NCBI GenBank assembly: GCA_030268105.1
Contig: BSDZ01000080.1
Coordinates: 1,054,001-1,118,000 of the forward strand
Source: Volvox africanus
Taxonomy: Eukaryota; Chlorophyta; Chlorophyceae; Chlamydomonadales; Volvocaceae
Reading direction: 5' to 3'
Length of the DNA stretch: 64,000 nt
A program made the translations under genes and the position numbers. The notes beneath the pieces were generated by a model. That model saw nothing but the letters and a program-made list of their open reading frames with translations. It was not told where the DNA came from and ran no database searches. Each line of letters starts with the position of its first letter. Within the stretch, counting starts at the first letter, position 1. This document shows, in pieces, positions 46,888 through 58,549 of the stretch.

Positions 46888-49160
46888 GGTGGGGCTAGGA
46901 TCTGGGGGGGGAGAAATTAGTAGGCCGGAGGTGCCCCATGAAGGGAGCTCTGGTGTTGACGAAGCTAGGGTTGTAGTCCCTGGGCTGACGTGTTGGGGTT
47001 CACAAAGTTGCAGGCTGTGATGATGGGATTTCGTTAGGGTGGTCTCCACGATGGGGCGCCGTCCTCAGCTAGGGGCGCCGTTGGAGGTGTGAGGTGGCTT
47101 CCGTTTTCTGGTGCCCCGCGATGGGTGCCCAGCGGAGGGCTGAATTTCTGACAACAGCTCAGGGGTGCTCCACGTTCCCTCTCTGGGCGGGTATGTAGTG
47201 CCAGTTGGGTTGCCATCGGCTCTGGTTTAGGTACAGTGGTCTCCACGCCGAGTGAGACCGTTTGATAGTCTCAGGGTTGTATAAGGCCCCTGGGCTATTT
47301 GGAGACACCAGAGCAATTAGGATTCCGGTGGTCTTTCTTTGTAGTTTGCTGCGGGGCTCATTCCACTAGGAGCCTTCTCTGTAGGGTCAGTTGTCTGCCC
47401 AGCGAGTGGTGTGCCGTCAGTCGGTGGTTTATCTCTAGGGCCAGTTAGGAGCGCGCGTCACTTTGTGTTCATGTCGAGGTTACGGCAGGACAAGCCAGTC
47501 AGGACAAGCATGGGTTGCTGGCTCTCAGGAGACCCCATGCGCATGGGTATTGCCATCACCTCCCTCGCCAGTTTCGCTAGCTGCGTTCGGGGGGGGGGAG
47601 TCCACACCCCCAGTGTCGTGGACGCAGCGATGCCGTTCGCTGCACATGACAGCTTATTATGGGGTGGCCGTCGCGAGTGTGAAGTCCACGCCCAGCCACT
47701 CGCTCGATGGATCGATAGGGTCATGGAACCGAAAGGGTCTGGAATTTCTGCCGTAATGCACTCTCCTTATCGTCTTACATGTCCCTGTAAGCATCACACG
47801 TGCAAGGCCCTGAAACCCGTCGTATAGGGCCCTCAGCACCATTCACTCGCTCACACCCAAGGAATGGACATGGCTCCGGAACCCATGCAATTTTCTGGAC
47901 CAACCAACCAAAATGAGCTGGTTACAAAACGACACTGTTACCCCGAGAACACACACACACACACACCAACACAACGATTTTGCCAGGATTGCGCCAAGAA
48001 TTGCAATTGTACGGCTTACCGTACTGATGTTCCATGTAATCCAAATCCAAGGACAAAGGACAAAGTGCGGGATCGTGCAGAACAGGACAGCTGAATAAAT
48101 CCGTTCGCATCATCCCACTGTGGAACTGATGCATCTGGCTGTGACACGCGCTCAGAAGTCATGCAGTACGGCACACTAGCATGGAGCATGAAAAAAATAT
48201 TACGTAAAGTTGCGGTGGTTGTTGTGTACACGTAATCTACAAACGGCACATATTTGTACAATGCAGCCAAAACACTGCTTTTTTAATCGTACACCTCTCA
48301 GTCAGCGAGCCTCCTACTTCGATGAATCAGTCTTTTGGGGCCGTCTCACATCTGGCTGGCTAACTTACGCTTTTTTGTGGGGTGGATGTTCTCCCCCCAT
48401 GAGCGGATTCCAGTAGAGAGCGACCGCCTTTCCCCAACCCAACAAACCAGAAACCCCAGCAGCCCAAACACACACGCACACCCATTATAATTCATCCTTT
48501 CACCCTTCCTTCATCCACGCCTCCGTCCCCGTATTGCCGTACTCACGATGCATAAAGTGCAAGCCTTAGGTTTCCCCCCTCCAGCTCCTGGTGAAGTATA
48601 GGCCCGGCGAGGTGGAAAACACGAGGGTTACTTAAGCAATGTCATTTCCCAACTCATGGGTGATTTCTACCTCTACCAGCTAATCTGCTGACCACCTTTC
48701 CATTCCTTTTCTTGCCTCCTTCCAGCTCCTTTCGTCCGCAGCCTTCTTCGATGCTGCCACTGGACGTCTACGTACTGTATGTCTGCTGTACCTACTTCTT
48801 CATCACGGACGAAGGGGCCAGGCGAGAGGCCGTGTGCAACAACATCAATATCGACATATCCATCAAAATTGGCGCTCTTGAGGTCTATTCTTTCAGCTCT
48901 CTGCCTCTCTCCTGCAGCATGTGTGATTTGTTTTGTGATTTACCAAACAAATGCAACATCACGATTCTTCTGCCATTCTTACGACGCGCGAGCGCGCATG
49001 CTACAGCAACCGAACTAGCAATAGCAAAATAGCAATCGCACTTTGGAAGTCGCAGTAGCAATGGTAGCAGTAGCAATAGTAGTAGAAAGGCCGCGGCGAT
49101 GGTGGCAGCACCCGCAGCAGGCGGGTGCGGGTGCGACACCTTATAAAACACCTCCCCCCA
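46888..49160. other. Downstream flank without a supported gene
   Basis: The first part may hold the element's 3' end; GGTGGTCTCCACG occurs near 47037 and a near copy near 47228, but no full long terminal repeat can be drawn. The rest should include the 3' UTR of the methionine gamma-lyase gene on the minus strand. No frame has recognisable domains. Confidence 0.4.
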
Positions 49161-52100
49161 TCATTCGCGTTCAGCCGCCACTTGGTCTGCCGTAGGAGAG
49201 TGCAACTGCAACACCACGTAATGGATCTCGCTGGATCCAGTACGGCGGATCCTAATGGATCGTCCAGAGTTTGTCCTCTTCACTTGACCGGAATCCCGCT
49301 TAGGACTCGTCGCCTCGTCCGCCGGCGCCAGCGCACTGCTGCTGCCGCCGCCGCCAATGTGGGATAGCGGCGACTGGCGCCTCACGAACGGTGATGGAGG
49401 TGCCTTGAGTGCCGTCGCCAGCTGCGGTGGCGGCAGCGGCGGCGCTGCCGCCGGGACCAGTGACGGCGACGGCACAGAGCTAAGGTCGGAGTCGTCGCCG
49501 TCAACCGCAGGATCTGACAATACCACTGCCGCTGCCGTCACTTCCAAAGTCTCCTCCTTGCCGTCGCCGCTGGCAGCGGCAGTGGCAGCGGCGTCGCCAG
49601 CACCCTCGGCGGCAGCAGCGGCGGCGACGGCGGCCTCCAGAGCGCCCTGGCCACCGAAGGATCCCAGCGACGGCCAGCTGAGAAGCTGCTCTACGGTGCC
49701 GGAGGGGTTACAGCGAACCTTGACGGCGCGGTACGGCACCGTCGCCGACGGGCCCAGCTGCGTTGTGAATCGATAGGCCTCCTCGAGCTGCTTCCAGCGT
49801 TCCTCCAGACTCCCTGTCATGCGAACCCAAAACAGATTGGGATCCAGCATGAGATCCAGCGAAACGCGAAATCCAGCATGGATTTTTAAAAAATTGGATT
49901 CAGATCCAAACATCGGCATATGTACTACGAGGGCTTCCACAAAAGACCGTTAACAGTGCGTCACGTATGGGTTTTCTTTCCGAACGCAAATTCTACTAAA
50001 TGCAACAATTTCAACGTAAGCACGATCTTCCCCTAATAACTTTTGGAGTGGGTTTAACGCGTATGAGGAAAAAGAAACAGATATACACCGAAAATGTGTG
50101 TTTCATATGATATGATCATATCATATCATATCACATCATATTTGTATTGTATTGTATTGTATTATATCATTATATATATATATATCATTATACATATGAA
50201 ACACACATGATATGATATATATATATCACATATCATATCATATCATATCACATCATATTTGTATTGTATTGTATTGTATTATATCATTATATTATATCAT
50301 TATATTATAGTATTCTATACATAAAAATGTGTGCGCATATATATTATGGTATGTATGATATGACGGGAGCGACGGCGCTACTTGCCTGTTATGCCGATGG
50401 ACATGCGCACGTAGCCCCCCCCGATTCCAGACTCCGCCAGGTCCTTCGCGGAAAGTTCGGAGGACGTGGAGGCGGCCGACAGCGACATGAGGGTGTCGAA
50501 GTAGCCCAAGCTAACCGCCATGAAGCCGAAGCCGTGGCGGTTCTGGAGCCGCTCCATGAACTAATGCCCGGCGCGTGTGATGCGGTGGGAGGAAGATGGA
50601 GAAAAGAGGGACAGCAAGAAAAGGAATAATAATAAGAAGAAGAAATAAAATAAAATAAAAATAAAGTAATACATACAATATAAATATTATTATGTATATA
50701 TGTACATACATAATATACATAAGATATGGACATGTACTTCTTAATCTGTGAGCAAGCGCGTTGGCAAAACTCTGAAAGGTAACTTATAAAGTTCTGTCGT
50801 AAAAATAAATCTGAACCAAGTAACAGCAACAGCAACCGACCGATCTTCAGGTGCTGAAAGCAAAACTTTTCATCTTTTAATACCAGAGCTTAACTTACGG
50901 CGTTAGCATGGGCAGGTGTTCCCAGGTCCAGTCCCATAAGGCCCCCGAGACCGTAGCCCTGATTCGCCTGCGCCAGCATGAGCGCGTGTTGCGGGTGGGA
51001 GGTGAGGCCCGGGTAGGTCACTGCCGCGCCCAAGCCCTCAAGCCGGGTGGCGAAGGCGGCGGCACGGCGACCGTGCTCCTGTAAAGAGGTAAAAGGCCAA
51101 GAGGACCGGGGAGAGCAAGACGAATAAACGAGGCATGATACCGCTGTAGACGCTGTTGCTGTAAAGCATGGCTAACTGCAATACTGGAGGATGACGTCTA
51201 GCTCCGTCCAAAAACCGGGGGGAAGGAGGATGCCCATTGAAGGAATGTCACCACGACAACCCTTGACATAAGAGTGAGAAATACTGTTATTATTGTAATA
51301 TTTGGAATGATGATATAATAACATATTTAATTATTACATTATATTACTATCATAATGATACCAGCAATATGAATATATGGTAACATCTTGGGCCGCAATA
51401 ACCTTTTTTATTGTCTGTATTGACGTTGGTATTATATACCGCCAAACAATCAGAAATATTTAGTTTGAAAGGTTGGTGTAAACAAGGGAATTAATTATTT
51501 TTATATTGGTAATATGTTAAGGCAAGAGAGTTGCTAATATTTCAAAGGTTTTGATGGAGCTATAATTTGTTGAAATAAAATTGTTTTGTGTTTTAATTTC
51601 TGGTATCCGGCATATAGCTCTTCCCCAGGGAGCAGTTTTCGCTCTACAAAGCTACACAGGTTCTGCTTAAATTACCTAATCAGTCTGCCTAAAAATTCAA
51701 TACACTTTTTGCCGTTGAAATTATCCTCAAATACCACCCAGTTCATAAACCCTTGTGGACTAGTAGCAGCTAGCATATTACATTTAAATATTGATCCACT
51801 TCGTTTTAATCATACTTATAATCATGATAATTATGTCAAAAAATATATAAATAAAAAGAAATAATAAATAATAACGTTACAATAAAATAAACAATAATAA
51901 TAATACCAACCCTTACATATTTAATGTAGATATGGTAAAATTTAATATTCTTAACATTCATATTTGTAATTAAATTGATATTAATGTAGAGACACGGCCC
52001 AAAGAACAAGGGCCTGGTTTGTCCCCGTGAAAGCAAACGAGCGGGAGCTTAAACTCTAAACCCTAAACCCTAAATCCCCTACTCGTTGCCGTGCCTGCAT

Positions 52101-55100
52101 GCGCAGCGCCAGATTCGGCAGCCTCAGGGCCAGCTCCGACGCGACCCGTGGGTCCATGGTCGGTCCGAGCAGCATGCAGGGTCCGGCGTGGAAGTCCATC
52201 AAGGAGCGGATAAAGGCCGCGGAGCCGCAAATGGCGCCAGCGATGATGTCGGAGGCACCCGAGACAAACTTCGTCAGGCTGAGTGAGTCAGGGGAGGGAG
52301 ACGAGGGAAGGGAGAGGAACATCGAAACGCTGGTAATGATCGCTGACGAAGCCAGGACTAACCGTCAAGGATGACGGACTGTTGTCCTCGTCCAAGGCTG
52401 CTGCCGACGCGGAGACCCAGAAAACGTAAACTAGGTTGCCACCAAGGCCGCGAATAAATGCAGGAAAAACCCAATCGAAACCGTCATAAAGTATACTATC
52501 GGCCTTGCTGCTGGTGGCGAAAGAAAAACGCGGCGAAAACAAAAGGAAAACTGAGCTGACCGCTGGTCGCTATCATGCGCGTGCTCCTCCCAACCCCCCT
52601 GTATAGCAACAAACTAACGCGCCTTGACCCGACCGACTCACCAACCCGACCCGACCCGAACCGAGACGAGGGGAGGGGAGGGGAGGCAAATTGACGAGGC
52701 CGAGGTAGGGGAGGGAGTGAGACAAAACTACGAAAACGGAAGGGAGTGCGGGTTCTTAGGGTTGGTCTTAGTGAGGCAGATAGCCCTACCTGTGTACGAC
52801 GACATCCGCTCCGAACCGTCGCGGCGTCACCACGAACGGCGTGAAGGTGTTGTCCACCACCAGCTGTGCCCCCGCCCCATGGGCCAGATCCGCCAGGCCG
52901 CGAAGGTCCGCCACTCGTAGGGTGGGGTTCGACACCACCTCCGTGTACACCACCTGACCACTCAGCACACAGGCCACAACAGAGTGTGTGTTTCAGTATG
53001 TCTGTGTATCCGTGTGTTTGTGTTTTGTGTGTGTCTGTATGTGTATGTTTATGTGTATGTGTGTATGTGTTTGTGTGTGTGACGGGGAGAACAATCCTCA
53101 ATAAATTTGCAAAAAAATGATTCAAAGTCATCCTGACACGCTGGTTCGTATTAATTTATTTTTGAATTATTTTAGCAATAATATTAATCCATCAATTAAT
53201 GCTAAAGGCACACGTTTTTATTTCATTGACAATGGATGGCAGCTATGTGGACTTGCGAGTGGACGCAATGGCGCCGGAAGCTTGTGACGTGAATTTTATT
53301 CTTGTAGAGATACACATAAGAAATTATGTTTTGTTTTTCATCGAAAAACACCCAATAAGACAGCTACAAAATATTTTGCTTTATAATAGTTGTACCTTGG
53401 TGCGGCCAGCAGGGCTCTGCCCCAGCGCCGTACGCACAGCGCCCAGATCAGTGATGTCCACGAAGGTGGTGGTGACACCGGCCTTGGTGGGCAGGAACGT
53501 CTTCAGCAGCGCGTGGCTGCCGCCTGCGCGGTAAGAACGTGTTTATAAGACCCATGGGTCGTTGCATCCCTAGGCTGCCAGCTACCAACCAGAACGTGCT
53601 TAAACAAAAATCGAACGCCATGAATATAACGGATGTGGGGGTTGGGGGTGGGGAAGAACAAAGGGTAATACGGTCAGGAGAGAGGGAGAACGGGGGGAAG
53701 GGGGAGGAGGGGAAAAAGGGGAAAAACCATTACATGAGGCCTGACACTGCTGCTGCAGGGACGCTGCTAATAAAGATGGTACAATCATACAAACCGTGAT
53801 GGGGGACGATGACGGCTGGCCTCGTCCAAGTTAGGTAAGGGGAAAGCTAGGTAGCAGGGAAATAAAGGAAGGAGAAGACCAAAACCCCCCGTACATATCG
53901 CCGTACTCACCATATATTGTGTTTGAGGCCACGATGTGGTCACCGGTGTTGCATAGGGCCATCAGGGTGGCGGAGATCGCTGCCATACCTACAGCGAGCA
54001 CAACCGAACGAATAACCCATTTCAAGTTGGTAGTGGTAGTGGTAGTGGTGGTGATGATAGTGATGGTGGTGATAGTCGTGATGGGATAGGGATGATGGGG
54101 ATGGGGATAATGGTACAGGTGGTGGTAGTACTGGTGATGGGGGTGCGTGATCCCACGCGGCTCAGCTGCTAACGACACAGCATCTTAAGAACACCGGGAT
54201 CAGCTGCGCACCTGAGCTGCATGGATACGCAGCTTCACAGCCCTCCAGGGCGGCCAACAGGCGACCCAGATGGCGTACTGTCGGGTTGAAGGCCCGCCCA
54301 TATACGTAGCAGCCACCTGTACGGTAACCAAAAACCATCATGTTTTTAGATTCAAATAAATAAATAAATATAGTTGCGTAGTCTTTTAAAAGATATGAAT
54401 TGTCGCAATGAGGGATTGAGCCTGGGACACTGGCAGGCTCAGTAATAGTAGAAGGAGGAGGAGGGAATGAGGGCACGGAAGATGGCACAAGCTGTGCGCT
54501 TCACATATATGGCAGCGGATATCTCCTCCTCCACCCTTCACTTCTAAATACAAAAATCCCCTTCTACTAATTCGGACATTATTTTAATAAGAGAGCCCTA
54601 CAAGGAAGCGAAGCCTGTTCATGACCCTGTGCAAAAAACAATGGAGCGTAAATTAGCGCACGTTTTTCGCTACGTTTTGTGCAGTCGCCGAATCAGAATT
54701 TATATAGTATTCATAGTTGCTTGGTCGCTTCAGCCGTTCTACGTCGTCAGGGCGGTGCGGGACGAAGTAACTGATGCTTCCCACTTTATGGCGAAACTCG
54801 TTATTTCGCTGCTACGGCTTGGCTGAAGGTGCCACGTATTCCGGAGCGCATGCGAGTTCTCCAATCAACGATATCTTGTTAAAGCGGGTGTAAGAGCTGA
54901 GCTTTCCATAAATTGTATGTTCCCACAGGCAGGTCCAATTTCAACGGTTTCGGGTTCTCTCGAAACTAGGGCTTCCGCACCTTTCTCTGGGCCAACTTCT
55001 CCATTGAATATCGCCGGCAGAGTATCGGCTTCCAGAACTGTAGTTCAGAGATTATTGAAGAACGTCATCAGGCCACGCAGGCCAACGTCAGGCCAATCTG

Positions 55101-55862
55101 GCAAATGCCCATGCTTCAAAACTCAGCTTCACCTGTGAAAGTCGTGCTTATCTCAACTGAAGCATTAACACCTCCAAATTCTCCAAACTCTCGCTTTCCA
55201 GTAACCAGCCTGTCAAGCGGGTCAGCATGCAAACTGTCCATTTGGACGACTTGTAGGAGCGAGAAGGTGAAGAGTATTAACTTTGTCACCAAATTTCCAG
55301 AAAGCTGATATTACAAACATAAATCGCTTTCCTCGGCATGCATTACATCATTCGCATTGCATCGGATTTACCGACTCTATCATGTACCTGTACGACAACG
55401 TCTGCGTTACGGGGCCCAACTAATTAGACCAATGATTTAACGAATTGTATGGGTATATGACGAAAAGCAAGTGCGCCGTAAGTTATTAGAACAGTATGAA
55501 TCTATCACCAGGAATCGTTTGAGGAACTGTCCAGACAGAAACTGCCGAGCAGCTCTTCTACCGAGTGCCGAACTAGCTTGAGCGCAATTAGGCAGCAACG
55601 ACCGTCAGTAACTGATGCAACATGCGACGTGGTAATCAGGCAATGTCACTAATAATGATGTAATAGTAGTAATAGTAGTAGTATCATACACCATTCCATG
55701 CACGAAAGGGGCCAAAGGGCCAGGACGAGGGGAAGGCAAACGTCTTGATTTATCATCAGGCGAGAAAAGATTGCTTTGTTGCTGTCTGAAAACCAGTATC
55801 CTGTCTGTCGCAATTGATCGAGCCGGGGAAAAAAGGATAGCGATGGGCTTCTTCGCAACCAA
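49161..55862 (-). CDS. MGL: Methionine gamma-lyase (PLP, trans-sulfuration family)
   Basis: Cleaves methionine to methanethiol, 2-oxobutyrate and ammonia, by homology to plant MGL. Ten exons are firm: 55209-55133, 55037-54981, 54316-54212, 53988-53911, 53523-53396, 52953-52790, 52278-52095, 51078-50899, 50560-50386, 49813-49161. A first exon at 55862-55690 fits in phase but is tentative; with it the protein has 657 residues. Landmarks: REFGEFGGVNASVEISTTFT, YVYGRAFNPTV, GMAAISATLMALCNTGDHIV, TTFVDITDL, VVSNPTLRVADL, LVVDNTFTPFV, GADVVVHSLTKFVSG with the PLP Lys, GPTM, GFGFMAVSLGYFDTLMS and VRMSIGITGSLEERWKQLEEAY. A low-complexity Ala/Ser-rich tail of about 190 residues follows, absent from plant MGL. 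Intron 50385-49814 needs a GC donor; the exon ending at 52095 would also use GC, or may end at 52083 with GT, adding four residues. Confidence 0.92.
50096..50300. repeat. AT-rich palindromic duplication in intron
   Basis: A block of about 55 bases (ATCATATCATATCACATC, then TTGTATTGTATTG) occurs at about 50119-50175 and again at about 50237-50292. Separately, GTGTGTTTCATATG at 50096-50109 has its exact complement at 50193-50206. The structure lies in the GC-AG intron of the methionine gamma-lyase gene. Confidence 0.85.
51120..51215 (+). repeat. Dispersed repeat, copy 2 (first half)
   Basis: Matches 11312-11410: GACGAATAAACGAGGCATGA, CCGCTGTAGAC, GCTGTAAAGCATG, then GGAGGA and CTCCGTCCAA. It sits in a methionine gamma-lyase intron. 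Confidence 0.8.
52050..52078. repeat. Interstitial telomere-like CCCTAAA repeat
   Basis: CTAAACCCTAAACCCTAAAT plus a degenerate unit before it. This is the plant-type TTTAGGG telomere unit, which Volvox also uses, whereas Chlamydomonas reinhardtii has TTTTAGGG. It lies just beyond the exon ending at 52095 (or 52083), inside the gene's intron. Confidence 0.7.
52365..52520 (+). repeat. Dispersed repeat, copy 3 (second half)
   Basis: Resembles 11385-11540: CTCGTCCAAGG, GAAAACGT, CTAGGTTGCCACCAAGGCCG, and the end CTGGTGGCGAAA. It sits in another methionine gamma-lyase intron. A shorter related piece may occur at 53800-53830. Confidence 0.65.
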
Positions 55863-56190
55863 GTTGTCGCGATTTCCTTAACCGTCCAAAAACATAATAG
55901 AATCCTGATCAAACCGATAATTTACTCTTATGAACGAGGATTTATGTCTAAAAGCCATCTCGTTGGATATTTGGATTGTAACTCAGAGGATCGAACGGAA
56001 AACGGTCACTCGTACACTTACTGAGATGGATTCATGGATATTTCCAAGGGTATCTTGAGGCCCATCAGGTGTGTGCGAGTAACACTCTGTGACTGGATAT
56101 TTCTGTGGCAAAGTCATCAAGTCGTTACCTTTTATGTTTTCATCATCAATTGCTAGCTGCTAGCGACCGTGCCCAAAGTAGTAAACTAAA
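55863..56190. promoter_or_regulatory. Divergent promoter between MGL and TSR2
   Basis: About 330 bases separate the tentative MGL start from the TSR2 start on opposite strands; shared regulation is possible. If MGL starts further down (near 55209), the interval grows to about 1 kb. Confidence 0.45.
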
Positions 56191-58549
56191 ATGCAGCTTC
56201 GAAACGGAACTGTTGTAGGGCAAAGTATGCTGTCACCCCTGAATAGGCCGCTGTTCGAGGAAGGGGTTCGGCTAATTTTCGCGAAATGGACGGCGCTTGC
56301 TTTAGCGGTTGAGAACCAGTGGGGCGGCAGCAACAGCGCAGGAAAGGCAGATTTGCTACTGAATGACTGCTTAGATTGGTTTTATAACAAGAGAGGTAAG
56401 CGGTCGTTATCGTTGGCGGCGGCGAGAGCGGCTGTAAACACTCCTGAGGCGCAACCCGCAAGGGTTAAGTGGTTAATGGTACAATCCACACTTCTTCTGC
56501 ATCTTGATTTGGACCCGATCATGCAGCGCTCAACATCCTGTGAAACCCTGGGCTTCACTTCCCGTATGATAAGGCCCCTCGGGTGTGGTCACGCGAGTAA
56601 CAGCTCTGGCTGTCAAGATGCAGTGTAGCATCACACTCCCCACCAAATCTTACTCTTTCCAACACTCGCATTATCTCCTAAGAGGGCACCGAAGAGCTTT
56701 CTTTGCTCTACTGCATCTGCGCGACCCGGAACCAGATTCACTGCCGCCTTTGCACGGCCTTAGGGATGAAGACCCCTACCCCGCCCCTACATGCGATTTG
56801 CTTCTGGCTTTGCTTCCTCTCGTGTGCTATCACATGCTGCCGAATAGCATGAATAGCCCGGATAGCCCGGATAGCACGAATAGCCCAGATAGCCCGGATA
56901 GCACGAATAGCCCGGATAGCACGGATAGCACGAATAGCCCGGATAGCACGGATAGCACGAATAGCCCGGATAGCCCGGATAGCACGAATAGCCCGGATAG
57001 CCCGGATAGCACGAATAGCCCGGATAGCCCGGATAGCACGAATAGCCCGGATAGCATGATAACCCGGATAGCCCGGATATTCCTCGCGTTGCGTCCGGAT
57101 GATGGCCGCCGCTATCCCCACCTCCCCCATTAGAGCACTACGTGGATGAGCTGGAGGAGAATCTGGACGATGCCATTTTGCAGGACTTTAATGTGGAGGC
57201 AGAGGACGGCAGTCCCTATCAGGTACGGCAGCTCCCTACAAGAGAGCCAGATCCGATAGTGCTCCTGTGGAGGCCGCCTGCTCCTTCGCCTCCACCCCCA
57301 CCCCCAACACCCAGCCCACCTACTCCTGGGCTGTGATTTTACTCTCGCCTTCCGGACGGCGCCATCCAGCCTCTGATAGATGGAGGCCCCCTCCATCTCC
57401 TGCAATGTTTTCATCGCACCACTTTCCCCCATCATCATCACCACCACCATCACCACCACCACCACCATCATCATCATCACCAACACCATCACCATCATCA
57501 CCATCACCATCACCATCCCATCATCAGCTGAGGACACCGCACACCCACTCTTTTTCCCGTGGCTGCCGTGGTTACCGTACTGGTTAAGATCGCGGACGCC
57601 TGCGTTAAGCTATACCAGGAGCTAGCGGCGGGAAGCACCGCCTACCTGGAGCACCTTCGGAGCACGGCGACAGCGGGGGTGCAGCAGTGCAAGCGACAAG
57701 TGGTGTGTTCGTGTGTTCGTGGGTGCACGTGGTTCTTTAGAGAGCCGTTTGCATGTATGTCTTTGTGTATGTCTGTACGTGTTGAGGGAGGACAAAGGAC
57801 AACTGGAGTACGGACATCCGTGGGGTGTGTGGGTGCGGATATGGGGGTGGCGGTGGCGGGGGCTGACTGTCAGTCGGGTTCAGGGATTTGTCTCTCAGCT
57901 TGGGCACGCGTCCCAGTCTCGCAGAACGCGGTTCTTACAGCTATGCGCTATGAGCCCATAGGCTTTCACGTTTCCCGGGTTTGCATATACCCAGGACTTC
58001 ATGTTTTCCTACTTGTCTGTCTGCCAGGCTCCGCTCGGCTCGGCTCCATTTTACTCGATTGCTCGATTGCTCGGGGCTCGGGGCTCGATTGCTCGGGGCT
58101 CGGGTCAGGTGCTTCTCGCTTCTCAGTCCCTTACTCCATTTTGCTCGTTTACTCCTCCTGTTTTCACCTGTTAGAAAATTGTGCGGATAAGTGTATCCTA
58201 ATTAGGTCACCAGTAAAGCGCCAATCTTTTAACGCGGCTATCTGGATCTGCTAGTTGATTAACAAATTATATGTCCGTTTGTGCGCTCCATCGTCGCAAT
58301 CGATGGTGCCTAACCCAGGTGGACTTGGACGGGACTGTGGTGGCGGAGGAGGACGCGGACATGGACAGCAGTAATGGCGAGGACGATGAAGATGAAGATG
58401 AAGACGATGGTGATGATGATATGGAGGCGGAGGGGCAGCAGGCGCTGCAGGCTGTTCCGCTGGAACCTCCTCGACCACCACGGGGGCCTGTGGTGGACGA
58501 GGATGGTTTTACAGTGGTGCAGGGGAAGGGACGATATGGAAAGCGCTAG
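56191..58549 (+). CDS. TSR2: Pre-rRNA-processing protein TSR2
   Basis: Four exons (56191-56395, 57134-57222, 57589-57702, 58319-58549) encode 212 residues, the family's usual size. The TSR2 core is clear: FEEGVRLIFAKWTALALAV, ENQWGGSNSAGKADLLLNDC, LDWFYNKRE, then DELEENLDDAILQDFNVEAE and DGSPYQ. A helix (DACVKLYQEL) follows, then an acidic Asp/Glu run (DDEDEDEDDGDDD). The C-terminus VDEDGFTVVQGKGR is also typical. TSR2 escorts ribosomal protein eS26 (RPS26) to pre-40S particles and releases it from its importin; the acidic tail fits binding of a basic ribosomal protein. The protein acts in nucleus and cytosol. Intron 1 contains a 9-bp minisatellite and intron 2 an ATC/ACC triplet run. Splice phases 1, 0, 0 agree throughout. 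Confidence 0.93.
56849..57060. repeat. 9-bp minisatellite in TSR2 intron 1
   Basis: Units of TAGCCCGGA alternate with TAGCACGAA and TAGCACGGA in higher-order groups, about 23 units. Divisible by three, so it reads through as Asn-Ser-Pro-Asp and Ile-Arg-Ala frames that are not real. Confidence 0.95.
57425..57520. repeat. ATC/ACC triplet repeat in TSR2 intron 2
   Basis: A CATCATCACCACCACC tract with variants, between the exons ending at 57222 and starting at 57589. Confidence 0.9.

Noticed and set aside
55605..55912. Firm assignment of MGL exon 1
   Set aside because: The phase fits (ATG GT|GTATGA) but the encoded leader has no family similarity, so it is kept only as tentative.
56849..57060. 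Possible CRISPR-like array
   Set aside because: It is a 9-bp tandem minisatellite without unique spacers, in a eukaryotic intron.
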